Shown: positions 39,785 through 48,572, counted from the first letter of the stretch. The stretch is 48,711 bases of DNA from Streptomyces spinoverrucosus (GCF_006539505.1 NZ_BJND01000067.1:1-48711); one strand, 5' to 3'. Notes: generated from the letters alone by a model not told the origin. Made by a program: numbers and translations.

Positions 39785-39834
39785 CCGCCGTGACCCGTCC
39801 CCGAGGAGGCCGCCGTATGACCGCCGTGACCGTC
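39763..39834 (+). repeat. 36-bp tandem duplication of a translation start region
   Basis: CCCCGAGGAGGCCGCCGT-ATG-ACCGCCGTGACC is repeated head-to-tail (39763-39798, 39799-39834; only the final bases differ). Each copy has GAGGAGG and an ATG in the same frame (39781 and 39817). Confidence 0.9.
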
Positions 39835-40779
39835 CCCGCGCGCAGCGGCCGCCTGCACGGCCTGACCTGGGCGATGTTCCGTCTGCACCGCTCGGCGCTG
39901 TGGTTCTGGGTAATGCTGGTGGCCGTCGCCGCGGGCGCCCTGCTGTGGGCGTACGGGCCCGGCGTGACCGCGGCCGAGGAGGTGTACCGGAAGCTGGGCT
40001 GCGGCCAGGGGCTGTGCGGCACGAGCGACACCGCCTTCCAGCGCTACGAACTCGCCGCCACCGTCGGCAGCGGCCTGCTCACCGTGGCGCCGGTCCTCAT
40101 CGCGGCCTGGGCGGGCGGCTCACTGATCGGCCGCGAGCTGGAGCAGGGCACCGCCCGGCTGGCCTGGACCCAGTCCGTGACGCCGGTCCGCTGGCTGGCG
40201 GCCAAGCTCGCCGTCCCCGCCGCCCTGATCACCGCGGGCACCCTGCTCCTGACCCTGCTGCACCGGCTGCTGTGGTCGGCCGACGGCACACTGCGCGCGG
40301 CGACCGGCACCCGCGACTGGTACGACAGCGTCGCGTTCACCGCCAACGGGACCCTCGCCACCGCCTACGCCCTGCTCGCGCTGGCCGTCGGCGCGCTCGC
40401 CGGCCTGCTCACGCGCCGCACCACGGCCGGACTCGGCGTCGGCGTGCTGGGCCTGCTGACCCTGACGGTGGCCGTGTCCGAGCTGCGCCCGCGGCTGTGG
40501 CCGACCGAGACGGTGACCGGCACCACCGGCTACCCCGCGATCGGCGGGGCATTCGTCGACGAGGGCGCGCTCACCTCCACCGGCGCCCGCGTCCAGGACC
40601 CGCTGTGCATCGACGACGCCCAGTGCCTCGCCGACCACGACATCGTCGGCTTCTACCGCGACTACCACCCCAGCTCCCACTTCTGGCCACTGCAGCTGGT
40701 GGAGACCGGCATCGTCCTCGCCGTGACCGCCCTCGCGGTCCTGGCCGCCTTCCAGCTGCTGCGCCGCCGCACCACGTGA
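39781..40779 (+). CDS. ABC transporter permease
   Basis: 332 aa from ATG 39781, which overlaps the ATPase stop (ATGA); 320 aa if the second, duplicated ATG 39817 is used. About six membrane helices: WFWVMLVAVAAGALLWAYG, LLTVAPVLIAAWAGGSLIG, ALITAGTLLLTLLHRLL, ATAYALLALAVGALAGLL, LGVGVLGLLTLTVAV, and a last helix near the C-terminus (ETGIVLAVTALAVLAAFQLL). Two Cys pairs in outside loops (CGQGLC, CIDDAQC). ABC-2-like exporter permease; substrate unknown. Confidence 0.88.
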   Translation: MTAVTRPRGGRRMTAVTVPARSGRLHGLTWAMFRLHRSALWFWVMLVAVAAGALLWAYGPGVTAAEEVYRKLGCGQGLCGTSDTAFQRYELAATVGSGLLTVAPVLIAAWAGGSLIGRELEQGTARLAWTQSVTPVRWLAAKLAVPAALITAGTLLLTLLHRLLWSADGTLRAATGTRDWYDSVAFTANGTLATAYALLALAVGALAGLLTRRTTAGLGVGVLGLLTLTVAVSELRPRLWPTETVTGTTGYPAIGGAFVDEGALTSTGARVQDPLCIDDAQCLADHDIVGFYRDYHPSSHFWPLQLVETGIVLAVTALAVLAAFQLLRRRTT

Positions 40780-40795
40780 GCGGCGTGCGGGCGGG

Positions 40796-40824
40796 CGGCG
40801 TACTGGGAGGGTGCTAGTACGCCG
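40796..40824 (+). terminator. Hairpin after ABC transporter operon
   Basis: CGGCGTAC / GTACGCCG, 8-bp stem, 13-nt loop, 17 bp beyond the permease stop. Confidence 0.55.
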
Positions 40825-41043
40825 TCCCCGCCCCCGCGGACGCCGGGGGGCCGCCCCCCGCTATCCCGCACGTCATGTCTCCGTAACCATTGATTCAGCC
40901 AAGCTTGCGACGCTCGGCCAATGACGCCCGCTGTGCCACAGCCTTCGCCGCCCCCGGAGGGCCTCGCGGTGAACGGGGCCGTGACGATCCCGCCCGCTCG
41001 GTCCGACGCGCCCGTTTCGCCCCAGGCGCGGAACAATGGGGCC

Positions 41044-43275
41044 ATGAGCCAGCAGAACGCCCAGGCAGAGGTCCAGCACGCACAGCCCTCCGTGGGCTCC
41101 ATCGCCGCGCACCGCCCCCACACGGTCTCGGCCACGGTCTCCGACCTGGAACCCGACCTCGACGCCGACCTCGATGTGTACGAGGAGACCACGGTCGACG
41201 GCGTCCAGCTGCCGCAGGGCCGGTTCCTCGACCGGGAGCGCAGCTGGCTGGCGTTCAACGAGCGTGTCCTGGAACTCGCCGAGGACCCCAACACGCCCCT
41301 GCTGGAGCGCACCAACTTCCTGGCGATCTTCGCCAGCAACCTGGACGAGTTCTTCATGGTCCGGGTGGCGGGACTGAAGCGCCGTATCGCCACCGGCGTG
41401 GCCACCCGCTCCGCCTCCGGACTGCAGCCGATGCAGGTGCTGGAGATGATCTGGGCCCGCTCGCGCGAGCTGATGGCCCGGCACGCCGCCTGCTACCACG
41501 AGGACGTCGCCCCCGCGCTCGCGGAGGAGGGCATCCACCTGGTCCGCTGGAGCGAGCTGACCGAGAAGGAACAGGCCCGTCTGTTCACGCTCTTCCGGCA
41601 CCAGATCTTCCCGGTGCTGACCCCGCTGGCCGTGGACCCCGCGCACCCGTTCCCGTACATCTCCGGCCTGTCCCTGAACCTGGCCGTCGTGGTCCGCAAC
41701 CCGGTCAGCGGCCACAAGCACTTCGCCCGCGTCAAGGTGCCCCCGCTGCTCTCCCGCTTCCTGGAGGCCGCCCCCGGCCGGTACGTCCCGCTGGAGGACG
41801 TCATCGCCGCGCACCTGGAAGAGCTCTTCCCCGGCATGGAGGTGCTGGAGCACCACGCCTTCCGGCTGACCAGGAACGAGGACTTGGAGGTCGAGGAGGA
41901 CGACGCCGAGAACCTGCTCCAGGCGCTGGAGAAGGAACTCATGCGGCGCCGTTTCGGCCCGCCGGTCCGCCTGGAGGTCGAGGAGTCCATCGACCGCGAG
42001 GTGCTGGACCTGCTGGTGCGCGAGCTGAAGATCAGCGAGGCCGAGGTCTATCCGCTGCCCGGCCCGCTCGACCTCACCGGCCTGTTCCGCATCCACAGCC
42101 TGGACCGGCCCGAGCTGAAGTACCCGAAGTTCATCGCCGGCACCCACCGCGACCTGGCCGAGGTCGAGTCCGCCTCAGCGCCCGACATCTTCGCCGCGCT
42201 GCGCGCCCGGGACGTCCTGCTGCACCACCCGTACGACTCCTTCTCCACCTCCGTGCAGGCGTTCCTGGAGCAGGCCGCGTCCGACCCGGACGTCCTCGCC
42301 ATCAAGCAGACCCTGTACCGGACCTCCGGCGACTCGCCCATCGTGGACGCACTGATAGACGCCGCCGAGTCCGGCAAGCAGGTCCTCGTCCTGGTCGAGA
42401 TCAAGGCCCGCTTCGACGAGCACGCCAACATCAAGTGGGCGCGCAAGCTGGAGGAGGCCGGCTGCCACGTGGTCTACGGCCTGGTCGGCCTGAAGACCCA
42501 CTCCAAGCTGTCGCTGGTGGTCCGCCAGGAGGGCGACACGCTACGGCGGTACAGCCACGTCGGCACCGGCAACTACCACCCGAAGACGGCCCGCCTCTAC
42601 GAGGACCTCGGCCTGCTCACCGCCGACCCGCAGGTCGGCGCGGACCTGTCCGACCTGTTCAACCGGCTGTCCGGCTACTCCCGCCGGGAGACCTACCGCC
42701 GGCTGCTGGTCGCCCCCAAGTCGCTGCGCGACGGCCTGATAGCGCGGATCAACAAGGAGGCCCAGCACCACCGTGCCGGACGTCCCGCCTACGTCCGCAT
42801 CAAGGTCAACTCGATGGTCGACGAGGCCGTCATCGACGCCCTGTACCGCGCGTCCATGGCGGGCGTGCCGGTCGACGTCTGGGTGCGCGGCATCTGCGCG
42901 ATCCGGCCGGGAGTGACGGGCCTGTCGGAGAACGTCCGGGTCCGCTCGGTGCTCGGCCGCTTCCTCGAACACTCCCGGATCTTCGCCTTCGGCAACGGCG
43001 GCGAGCCCGAGGTGTGGATCGGCAGCGCCGACATGATGCACCGCAACCTCGACCGCCGTATCGAGGCCCTGGTCCGCGTCGTCGACCCGGCGCACCGCGC
43101 CGCGCTCAACCGGCTCCTGGAGACCGGCATGGCCGACTCCACCGCCTCCTGGCACCTGGGCCCGGAAGGCGAGTGGACCCGGCACGCGATGGACGCGGAC
43201 GGCCAACCCCTGCGGAACATCCAGGAGATGCTCATAGACGCCCGGAGGCGCCGGCGTGGCACAGCAACACCTTGA
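41044..43275 (+). CDS. ppk: Polyphosphate kinase
   Basis: 743 aa, full-length PPK1. N-domain (RFLDRERSWLAFNERVLELA, NFLAIFASNLDEFFMVRVAG), the head domain, and C1/C2 catalytic domains with IKQTLYRTSGDSPIVDALI, FDEHANIKWARKLEEAG, HVGTGNYHPKTARLYEDL (active-site loop) and SADMMHRNLDRRIEAL. It makes and consumes polyphosphate with ATP. The open frame runs up to 40921, but ATG 41044 (MSQQNAQAEVQ) matches the N-terminus of known Streptomyces enzymes. The 3' end overlaps the CHAD gene by 20 bp. In S. lividans the gene is PhoP-controlled; here only a single GTTCACC core is seen (minus strand, ~40967). Confidence 0.95.
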   Translation: MSQQNAQAEVQHAQPSVGSIAAHRPHTVSATVSDLEPDLDADLDVYEETTVDGVQLPQGRFLDRERSWLAFNERVLELAEDPNTPLLERTNFLAIFASNLDEFFMVRVAGLKRRIATGVATRSASGLQPMQVLEMIWARSRELMARHAACYHEDVAPALAEEGIHLVRWSELTEKEQARLFTLFRHQIFPVLTPLAVDPAHPFPYISGLSLNLAVVVRNPVSGHKHFARVKVPPLLSRFLEAAPGRYVPLEDVIAAHLEELFPGMEVLEHHAFRLTRNEDLEVEEDDAENLLQALEKELMRRRFGPPVRLEVEESIDREVLDLLVRELKISEAEVYPLPGPLDLTGLFRIHSLDRPELKYPKFIAGTHRDLAEVESASAPDIFAALRARDVLLHHPYDSFSTSVQAFLEQAASDPDVLAIKQTLYRTSGDSPIVDALIDAAESGKQVLVLVEIKARFDEHANIKWARKLEEAGCHVVYGLVGLKTHSKLSLVVRQEGDTLRRYSHVGTGNYHPKTARLYEDLGLLTADPQVGADLSDLFNRLSGYSRRETYRRLLVAPKSLRDGLIARINKEAQHHRAGRPAYVRIKVNSMVDEAVIDALYRASMAGVPVDVWVRGICAIRPGVTGLSENVRVRSVLGRFLEHSRIFAFGNGGEPEVWIGSADMMHRNLDRRIEALVRVVDPAHRAALNRLLETGMADSTASWHLGPEGEWTRHAMDADGQPLRNIQEMLIDARRRRRGTATP

Positions 43276-44368
43276 CCCGACGGACCCGGTGGCCGGGCCG
43301 GTGACAGGAGACGCCCTCGCGGGCTACCTGCGCGCCCAGGCCACGGAGTTCCTCCGTGCGCTCCGGCAGCACCGGGAGACCGGTGCCGGGGCCAACAACC
43401 ACAACGGCACGGAGGAGACCGTCGACGCGGCGCGCGCCCTGCGCCGCTCGGCCCGCCGCATGAGCGGCAGCCTGCACACGTTCCGTCCGCTGCTGGACAC
43501 CGACTGGTCGGAGGGCATGCGCCCGGAACTGGCCTGGCTGTCGGGGACCCTGGCCCTGGAACACTCCTACGCGGCCCGCCTGGAGCGGCTGCTCCAGGCC
43601 CTGCACCGGTTGTCGGGGGCGACGTTCCCGACCCAGTCGGCGGCCACGGCGGCCGGCGTGGCCGCGGGCAGCCGGGCCGCCGGCGCGGCACGGGTGGAAC
43701 CGGCGGCGCCTCCCACCGCCGGTCCCCCGGCGGCCCCGGAACGCGGCAACCTCACCGTCGGCGCGGCCAAGGCAGGCGCGCTGCTCGAACGCCAGCTCAC
43801 CCTCGCCCGGACCCGGGCCCACTCCAGCGCCCTGCAGGCGCTCGGCTCCTCCCGCTTCCACGCGGTCGCCGACAAGGTCGCCGTACTCGCCAGCGAGGTC
43901 CCGCTCACCCCGGCCGCGGCCACCGCCGACCTGCGTCCGCACGCGGCGGCGGCCGAGGAACGCCTCACGGACGCGGTGGCCGCCCTGCCCCTGGTCACCG
44001 CGGGCCACCCGTACAACGCGGAGGCCCTGATCCACGGCCTCTCCCCGGACCCCGCCCCGCACCCGCAGGACGCCCCCTGGCACCAGGTCCGCCTGCTGCT
44101 GCGGCTGCACCGCTACGCCCGCGAGGTCCTCCTCGGCGAGGACGCCCCGGTCGACGTCCGTCTGCTGGCCGCGGGACAGGCCCTCAACCGGCACCGCGAC
44201 GCCTCCGAGGCGGCGGCGGCAGCGGCGGCCGCGGCCCGTACGCCGCGTATCGCACCGGCGACGGCGTACGCGCTCGGCGTGCTGCACGCCGACCAGCGGC
44301 ACGAGGTGGAGGCGGCCCGGTTCGAGTTCCAGCAGTCGTGGCAGAAGCATGCGGTAGGCACGTCCTGA
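43256..44368 (+). CDS. CHAD-domain protein
   Basis: 370 aa, all-helical, with the CHAD pattern of conserved His/Arg/Lys: DAARALRRSARRMSGSLHTFRPLLD, then EHSYAARLERLL and a C-terminal HQVRLLLRLHRYAREVLL. CHAD domains bind inorganic polyphosphate. The overlap with ppk (GTG 43256, GGAGG seven nt upstream) implies coupled synthesis, so it probably acts on or organises polyphosphate granules. The central region has a Pro/Ala-rich linker. No triphosphatase (CYTH) domain is fused. Confidence 0.9.
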   Translation: MAQQHLDPTDPVAGPVTGDALAGYLRAQATEFLRALRQHRETGAGANNHNGTEETVDAARALRRSARRMSGSLHTFRPLLDTDWSEGMRPELAWLSGTLALEHSYAARLERLLQALHRLSGATFPTQSAATAAGVAAGSRAAGAARVEPAAPPTAGPPAAPERGNLTVGAAKAGALLERQLTLARTRAHSSALQALGSSRFHAVADKVAVLASEVPLTPAAATADLRPHAAAAEERLTDAVAALPLVTAGHPYNAEALIHGLSPDPAPHPQDAPWHQVRLLLRLHRYAREVLLGEDAPVDVRLLAAGQALNRHRDASEAAAAAAAAARTPRIAPATAYALGVLHADQRHEVEAARFEFQQSWQKHAVGTS

Positions 44369-44393
44369 GGGCCCGAGGGGGCGGTGAGCGGCG

Positions 44394-44816
44394 TTGACCG
44401 GTACCAGGGACACCCCGGTCCAGGCGGCCGGCTGCGTGCTGTGGCGCCGCTCCCCCGGCGGCGGGGGACTGGAGATCTGTCTGGTCCACCGTCCGAAGTA
44501 CGACGACTGGTCCCACCCCAAGGGCAAGCTGAAGCGCGATGAGGACCCGCTGGCGGGCGCGCTGCGGGAGGTCGGCGAGGAGACCGGCTACACCGCGACG
44601 CCCGGCGCCGAGCTGCCCACGCTGCACTACCTGGCGAACGGCCGCCCCAAGCAGGTCCGTTACTGGGCGGCCGAGGCCACCTCGGGCGGCTTCACCCCGA
44701 GTACGGAGGTCGACCGCATCCTGTGGCTGCCGCCCACGGCGGCCCGGCTGCGCCTGACCCAGCCCCGTGACCGCGAACTGGTGGACGAACTACTGGCGAC
44801 CATGCGCCACGCCTGA
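44394..44816 (+). CDS. Nudix hydrolase, MutT-like
   Basis: 140 aa. Complete Nudix box: GKLKRDEDPLAGALREVGEETGY (G-x5-E-x7-R-E-x2-E-E-x-G; read as 44521-44590). Mycobacterial MutT1 next to ppk1 has an extra histidine-phosphatase domain; this one has the Nudix domain only. Probable substrates are 8-oxo-dGTP or diadenosine/inositol polyphosphates. TTG 44394 is the only start that keeps the N-terminal strand; GTG 44384 is out of frame. Third gene of the ppk cluster. Confidence 0.88.
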   Translation: MTGTRDTPVQAAGCVLWRRSPGGGGLEICLVHRPKYDDWSHPKGKLKRDEDPLAGALREVGEETGYTATPGAELPTLHYLANGRPKQVRYWAAEATSGGFTPSTEVDRILWLPPTAARLRLTQPRDRELVDELLATMRHA

Positions 44817-45252
44817 GAACGAGCGGGACCGTCGGGATTGCGCCACGCCGGAGAACGCTCGAGACCGTCAGGATCCGGCCACATGCCCCGCCGCGTCCGT
44901 CCGAGCCTGACTCCGCGCCCGGCGCGCGGGCCCACGCCAGCCGCAGACACAGCGGGCCACACAGAAGGGCCCCTGCTCAACGGTGTTGGTGCGATGCTCC
45001 GGACGGTCCTGACCTCGGACGAACCGATCCTGCTCTGTCACTCCGACGACGTTACCCAGGCCAGGTAAACAGCCGGCCAGCCGGGAGTAAGCGCCTTCTA
45101 TGCACCGGCCCGGCCGCATCCGCGAACCGCCGTCGAACACGCCCCGCGCACCCCTCCACGACCCCGGGCTCCGCGTGACGGCTCAACCTACCCGTCGTTA
45201 ACCGGAACAACAGGGGGCCCGAGACGAACGTACGGCTGGGGGTAGGCAGACG
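44817..45252. other. 436-bp interval between Nudix and lipoprotein genes
   Basis: It holds one probable small gene on the minus strand (44868-45041) and the lipoprotein upstream region. No pstS-like gene or clear PHO box is visible. Confidence 0.5.
44868..45041 (-). CDS. Small Cys-rich protein
   Basis: 57 aa from GTG 45041. The C-terminal half, FCVARCVCGWRGPARRARSQ then ARTDAAGH, has three Cys and a terminal His in a pattern (CxCGWxGP.R..R..A..DA..H) that I have seen in small streptomycete proteins; it may be a zinc ribbon-like unit. There is no clear ribosome site. The plus strand in the same place has only Pro/Arg-rich noise. Function unknown. Confidence 0.5.
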   Translation of the reverse strand: MTEQDRFVRGQDRPEHRTNTVEQGPFCVARCVCGWRGPARRARSQARTDAAGHVAGS

Positions 45253-46089
45253 ATGGCGGAGCAGTACGGCAGGACAGGCGGAGCGGTCGCGGCGGCAGGA
45301 CTCACGGCCTGCGTCTGCCTTCTCGCCTCCGGATGCGCGGGCAGCGGCGCCGCCGCCGAGGACGCCCGCCCCGCCGACCCGGTCCGTACGCTGCACCAAG
45401 CCGCCGACACCCTGGTCGACGCGGGCACGTCCAAGGCCCGGACGTCGATGGAGATGGCGACCGGCGGCACCCGCGTCACCATCCGCGGCGAGGGCGTCTA
45501 CGACTACACCCGCCAGCGCGGCCGACTGAAGGTCATGCTCCCGCAGGACCCGTCCGGCCAGACCGAGCACCGCCCGATCACCGAACTCCTCGCACCGGGC
45601 GCCCTCTACATGAAGAACCGGGGCGCCGGAGTCCCGGCGGACAAGTGGGTACGGGTCGACACCAGCACCCTCTCCGACGGCAACCTGGTCACCGGCGGAG
45701 CCACCGACCCCTACGCCGCCGCCGAGGTGCTGCGCGGCACCCGCACCGCGCAGTACGTCGGCCGCACCGAGATCGCCGGCACCGAGGTGAACCACTACCG
45801 GGGCACCGCCGACCTCACCGAAGCCGCCAGGACCGCGTCCCCCGAGGGCCGGGCGTCACTCGCGGCGGCGGCGAAAGGGTTCGCCAAGGCCGAAGTCCCG
45901 TTCGACGTATACCTCGACGACGAGGGCCGCATCCGCAAGATCAGGCACCGCTTCAGCTTCGTCAACGGCCGGCAGCAAGCCACCGTGGCGGTCGCGTCGA
46001 CGACCCTGCTCTACGACTTCGGCGCCCCCGTCGACGTACGCCTGCCGCCCGAGGAGGACATCTACGCCGGCCGGATCGCCGAGGAGTGA
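45253..46089 (+). CDS. Lipoprotein, LppX/LprG-like
   Basis: 278 aa. Signal peptide with lipobox LLASGC (Cys28), then a mature domain: VRTLHQAADTLVDAGTSKAR, MEMATGGTRVTIRGEGVYDYTRQ, IAGTEVNHYRGTADLTEAA, PFDVYLDDEGRIRKIRHRF. The order of strands resembles the LprG/LppX half-barrel lipid-binding family. Lipid carriage at the membrane outer face is an inference. ATG 45253. Confidence 0.88.
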   Translation: MAEQYGRTGGAVAAAGLTACVCLLASGCAGSGAAAEDARPADPVRTLHQAADTLVDAGTSKARTSMEMATGGTRVTIRGEGVYDYTRQRGRLKVMLPQDPSGQTEHRPITELLAPGALYMKNRGAGVPADKWVRVDTSTLSDGNLVTGGATDPYAAAEVLRGTRTAQYVGRTEIAGTEVNHYRGTADLTEAARTASPEGRASLAAAAKGFAKAEVPFDVYLDDEGRIRKIRHRFSFVNGRQQATVAVASTTLLYDFGAPVDVRLPPEEDIYAGRIAEE

Positions 46090-46174
46090 CCGGCGTGAAC
46101 TAGCCCGTCCGTGCCATGCGCGTTGTGTAGGCCACTCCCTACTCTAGGAAGCCGGTGACGGCAGAGAAGAGGTG

Positions 46175-46357
46175 ATGCACGTGGCTCCGGTCGGCGGTAC
46201 GGCAGTTCAGGACCACGTGGCCCTCGCCGAGATCGAGCTGTGCGGAGAGCTGATCATCGCGGCCTCCGCGGCGGGCGAGGACCGGCTGAGCCTGGAGAGC
46301 ATCGACGAGGTCCTGAGGGTGGCCGAGGAACGCGGGGACAACGCCCCCCGCACGTGA
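46175..46357 (+). CDS. 60-aa conserved small protein upstream of csoR
   Basis: Starts at ATG 46175 (MHVAPVGGTAVQDHVALAEI), after GAGAAGAGG. It continues ELCGELIIAASAAGEDRLSL ESIDEVL, an acidic two-helix protein with one Cys. It converges on csoR (8 bp between ends). The sequence resembles an S. coelicolor gene at the same place. Function unknown. Confidence 0.75.
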   Translation: MHVAPVGGTAVQDHVALAEIELCGELIIAASAAGEDRLSLESIDEVLRVAEERGDNAPRT

Positions 46358-46365
46358 GCGAAAGC

Positions 46366-46698
46366 TCACGTCCGCAGCAACCGCCCAATGGCCTTCGTGG
46401 CCTCCTCGACCTTGGCGTCGACCTCGTCCCCGCCCTTCAGCGCGGCATCGGCGACGCAGTGCCGCAGATGCTCCTCCAGCAACTGCAGGGCAAAGGACTG
46501 CAGAGCCTTCGTGGAAGCAGAGACCTGCGTGAGTATGTCGATGCAATAGACATCCTCATCGACCATCCTCTGCAACCCCCGGATCTGTCCCTCGATCCTC
46601 CGCAGCCGCTTCAGATGCTCGTCCTTCTGCTTGTGGTACCCGTGGATGCCCCGGTCATGGTCGGTCACCACGCCCTCGCCGGCCTCGGTGGTCGTCAT
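46366..46698 (-). CDS. csoR: CsoR-type copper-sensing repressor
   Basis: 110 aa. A helical CsoR/RcnR-family tetramer subunit with copper ligands C52 (DVYCIDIL), H77 and C81 (EEHLRHC), spaced 25 and 4 residues as in M. tuberculosis CsoR. HLKRLRRIEGQIRGLQRMV is the DNA-binding first helix. ATG 46698 has GGAGG nine nt upstream. Released from DNA by Cu(I), it would derepress copper-efflux genes, but none lie next to it. The operator at 46717-46733 is in its own promoter region, shared with the divergent PhoU-like/Pit genes. Confidence 0.93.
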   Translation of the reverse strand: MTTTEAGEGVVTDHDRGIHGYHKQKDEHLKRLRRIEGQIRGLQRMVDEDVYCIDILTQVSASTKALQSFALQLLEEHLRHCVADAALKGGDEVDAKVEEATKAIGRLLRT

Positions 46699-46716
46699 CC
46701 CGCACCCTCCATCCAC

Positions 46717-46733
46717 ATACCCCTACTGGGTAT
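46717..46733. promoter_or_regulatory. CsoR operator
   Basis: ATACCC-CTACT-GGGTAT, a perfect inverted repeat with the G/C tract and TA flanks typical of CsoR sites. It starts 19 bp upstream of csoR. A second half-site GGGTAT lies at 46752-46757, on the side of the PhoU-like gene. Confidence 0.8.
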
Positions 46734-46912
46734 ATCGTACCGAACTTTGCTGGGTATGGGCCCCTTGGCCCCTGCCCGAAGCCGGCCACCGAACCGCCCC
46801 CGTACAGATGCACGGAATTCATGGGCGACACTGGAGGACGGCCCATTAGCCGTGGCCGGATGATGCGCCTAGCATCAGCCTGACCGAAACCGAAGCACCC
46901 CGAGGACCCCAC

Positions 46913-47533
46913 GTGCGCTTTCGTCTGACCCCCAGGGAGACGAGCTTTTACGACATGTTTGCCGCGTCCGCGGACAACATCGTCACCGGCTCGAAACTCC
47001 TGATGGAACTGCTCGGGGCGGACGCTTCCGCCCGGGCCGAGATCGCAGAGCGTATGCGGGCAGCGGAACACGCCGGTGACGACGCCACGCACGCGATCTT
47101 CCACCAGCTGAACTCCTCGTTCATCACGCCCTTCGACCGCGAGGACATCTACACCCTCGCATCGTCCCTCGACGACATCATGGACTTCATGGAGGAGGCC
47201 GTCGACCTGGTCGTCCTCTACAACATCGAGGAACTCCCCAAGGGCGTCGAGCAGCAGATCGAGGTCCTCGCCCGCGCAGCCGAACTGACGGCCGAAGCAA
47301 TGCCGCACCTGCGCACCCTCGACAACCTCACCGAGTACTGGATCGAGGTCAACCGCCTGGAGAACCAGGCCGACCAGATCCACCGCAAGCTGCTCGCCCA
47401 CCTCTTCAACGGCAAGTACGACGCGATCGAGGTCCTCAAGCTCAAGCAGATCGTGGACGTACTGGAGGAAGCGGCGGACGCCTTCGAGCACGTGGCGAAC
47501 ACGGTGGAGACCATCGCCGTCAAGGAGTCCTGA
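46913..47533 (+). CDS. PhoU-like protein (DUF47), partner of Pit
   Basis: 206 aa, helical: FYDMFAASADNIVTGSKLLMELL, RMRAAEHAGDDATHAIFHQL, PFDREDIYTLASSLDDIMDF, and a matching second half. Asp/Glu-rich E..xD motifs fit metal-cluster binding. The family regulates the neighbouring low-affinity phosphate transporter. GTG 46913 has GAGGA just upstream. The pit gene follows after 7 bp. Confidence 0.92.
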   Translation: MRFRLTPRETSFYDMFAASADNIVTGSKLLMELLGADASARAEIAERMRAAEHAGDDATHAIFHQLNSSFITPFDREDIYTLASSLDDIMDFMEEAVDLVVLYNIEELPKGVEQQIEVLARAAELTAEAMPHLRTLDNLTEYWIEVNRLENQADQIHRKLLAHLFNGKYDAIEVLKLKQIVDVLEEAADAFEHVANTVETIAVKES

Positions 47534-47540
47534 CCCGTCC

Positions 47541-48539
47541 ATGGACACCTTCGCCCTGGTCGTGACCATCCTGGTCGCCCTCTTCTTCACCTACACCAAC
47601 GGCTTCCACGACTCGGCGAACGCGATCGCCACGTCCGTGTCGACGCGCGCCCTGACGCCGAAGGCCGCTCTCGCCATGGCCGCGGTCATGAACCTGGCCG
47701 GCGCGTTCCTCGGCAGCGGCGTGGCCAAAACGGTCAGCGAGGGCCTGATCGAAACGCCCAAGGGCTCCACGGGGATGGGCATCCTCTTCGCCGCCCTCCT
47801 CGGCGCGATCACCTGGAACCTGGTCACCTGGTACTTCGGCCTCCCGTCCTCCTCCTCCCACGCCCTCTTCGGCGGCATGGTCGGCGCGGCCCTGGCGGGC
47901 GGCACGCAGGTCTACTGGGACGGCGTCCTCGACAAGATCATCATCCCCATGTTCGTTTCCCCCGTCGTCGGCCTGATCGTCGGCTACCTGGTGATGACGG
48001 CGATCATGTGGATCTTCCGCCGAGCCAACCCGCACAAGGCCAAGCGCGGCTTCCGCATAGCGCAGACCGTCTCCGCGGCCGGCATGGCACTGGGCCACGG
48101 CCTCCAGGACGCCCAGAAGACGATGGGCATCGTCGTCATGGCCCTGGTCATCGCGGACGTGGAGGACTACGGCGACCCCATCCCCGTCTGGGTCAAAATC
48201 GCCTGCGCGGTCATGCTCTCCCTCGGCACCTACGCCGGCGGCTGGCGCATCATGCGCACCCTGGGCCGCCGCATCATCGAACTCGACCCCCCGCAGGGCT
48301 TCGCCGCCGAAACCACCGGCGCGTCGATCATGTTCACCACGGCCTTCCTCTTCAAGGCCCCCATCTCCACGACCCACGCCATCACCTCGGCCATCATGGG
48401 CGTCGGCGCAACGAAGCGCGTGAACGCGGTCCGCTGGGGCGTGGCCAAGAACATCATCCTGGGCTGGTTCATCACGATGCCCGCAGCAGCAGCGGTAGCG
48501 GCGTGCGCATTCGGGCTCGTACACCTGGCGTTCCTCTAA
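47541..48539 (+). CDS. Low-affinity inorganic phosphate transporter (Pit)
   Basis: 332 aa PiT-family membrane protein. Signature FTYTNGFHDSANAIATSVST (~17-36), then PSSSSHALFGGMVGAALA and the second inverted half with GHGLQDAQKTMGIVVMAL and APISTTHAITSAIMGVGATK. About ten helices. It imports metal-phosphate by H+ symport. Coupled to the PhoU-like gene. Confidence 0.94.
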   Translation: MDTFALVVTILVALFFTYTNGFHDSANAIATSVSTRALTPKAALAMAAVMNLAGAFLGSGVAKTVSEGLIETPKGSTGMGILFAALLGAITWNLVTWYFGLPSSSSHALFGGMVGAALAGGTQVYWDGVLDKIIIPMFVSPVVGLIVGYLVMTAIMWIFRRANPHKAKRGFRIAQTVSAAGMALGHGLQDAQKTMGIVVMALVIADVEDYGDPIPVWVKIACAVMLSLGTYAGGWRIMRTLGRRIIELDPPQGFAAETTGASIMFTTAFLFKAPISTTHAITSAIMGVGATKRVNAVRWGVAKNIILGWFITMPAAAAVAACAFGLVHLAFL

Positions 48540-48572
48540 AACCCCGGCGTTGCAGCTGCCCCCCGGCGTCAC

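Noticed and set aside
40955..40980. PHO-box-like GTCACGGCC / GTTCACCGC before ppk (minus strand)
   Set aside because: The two half-sites are 12 rather than 11 bp apart and only one fits; recorded under ppk as a single core.
44838..45068. 76-codon plus-strand frame after the Nudix gene
   Set aside because: Mostly Pro/Arg-rich and no ribosome site; the minus strand frame here looks more protein-like.
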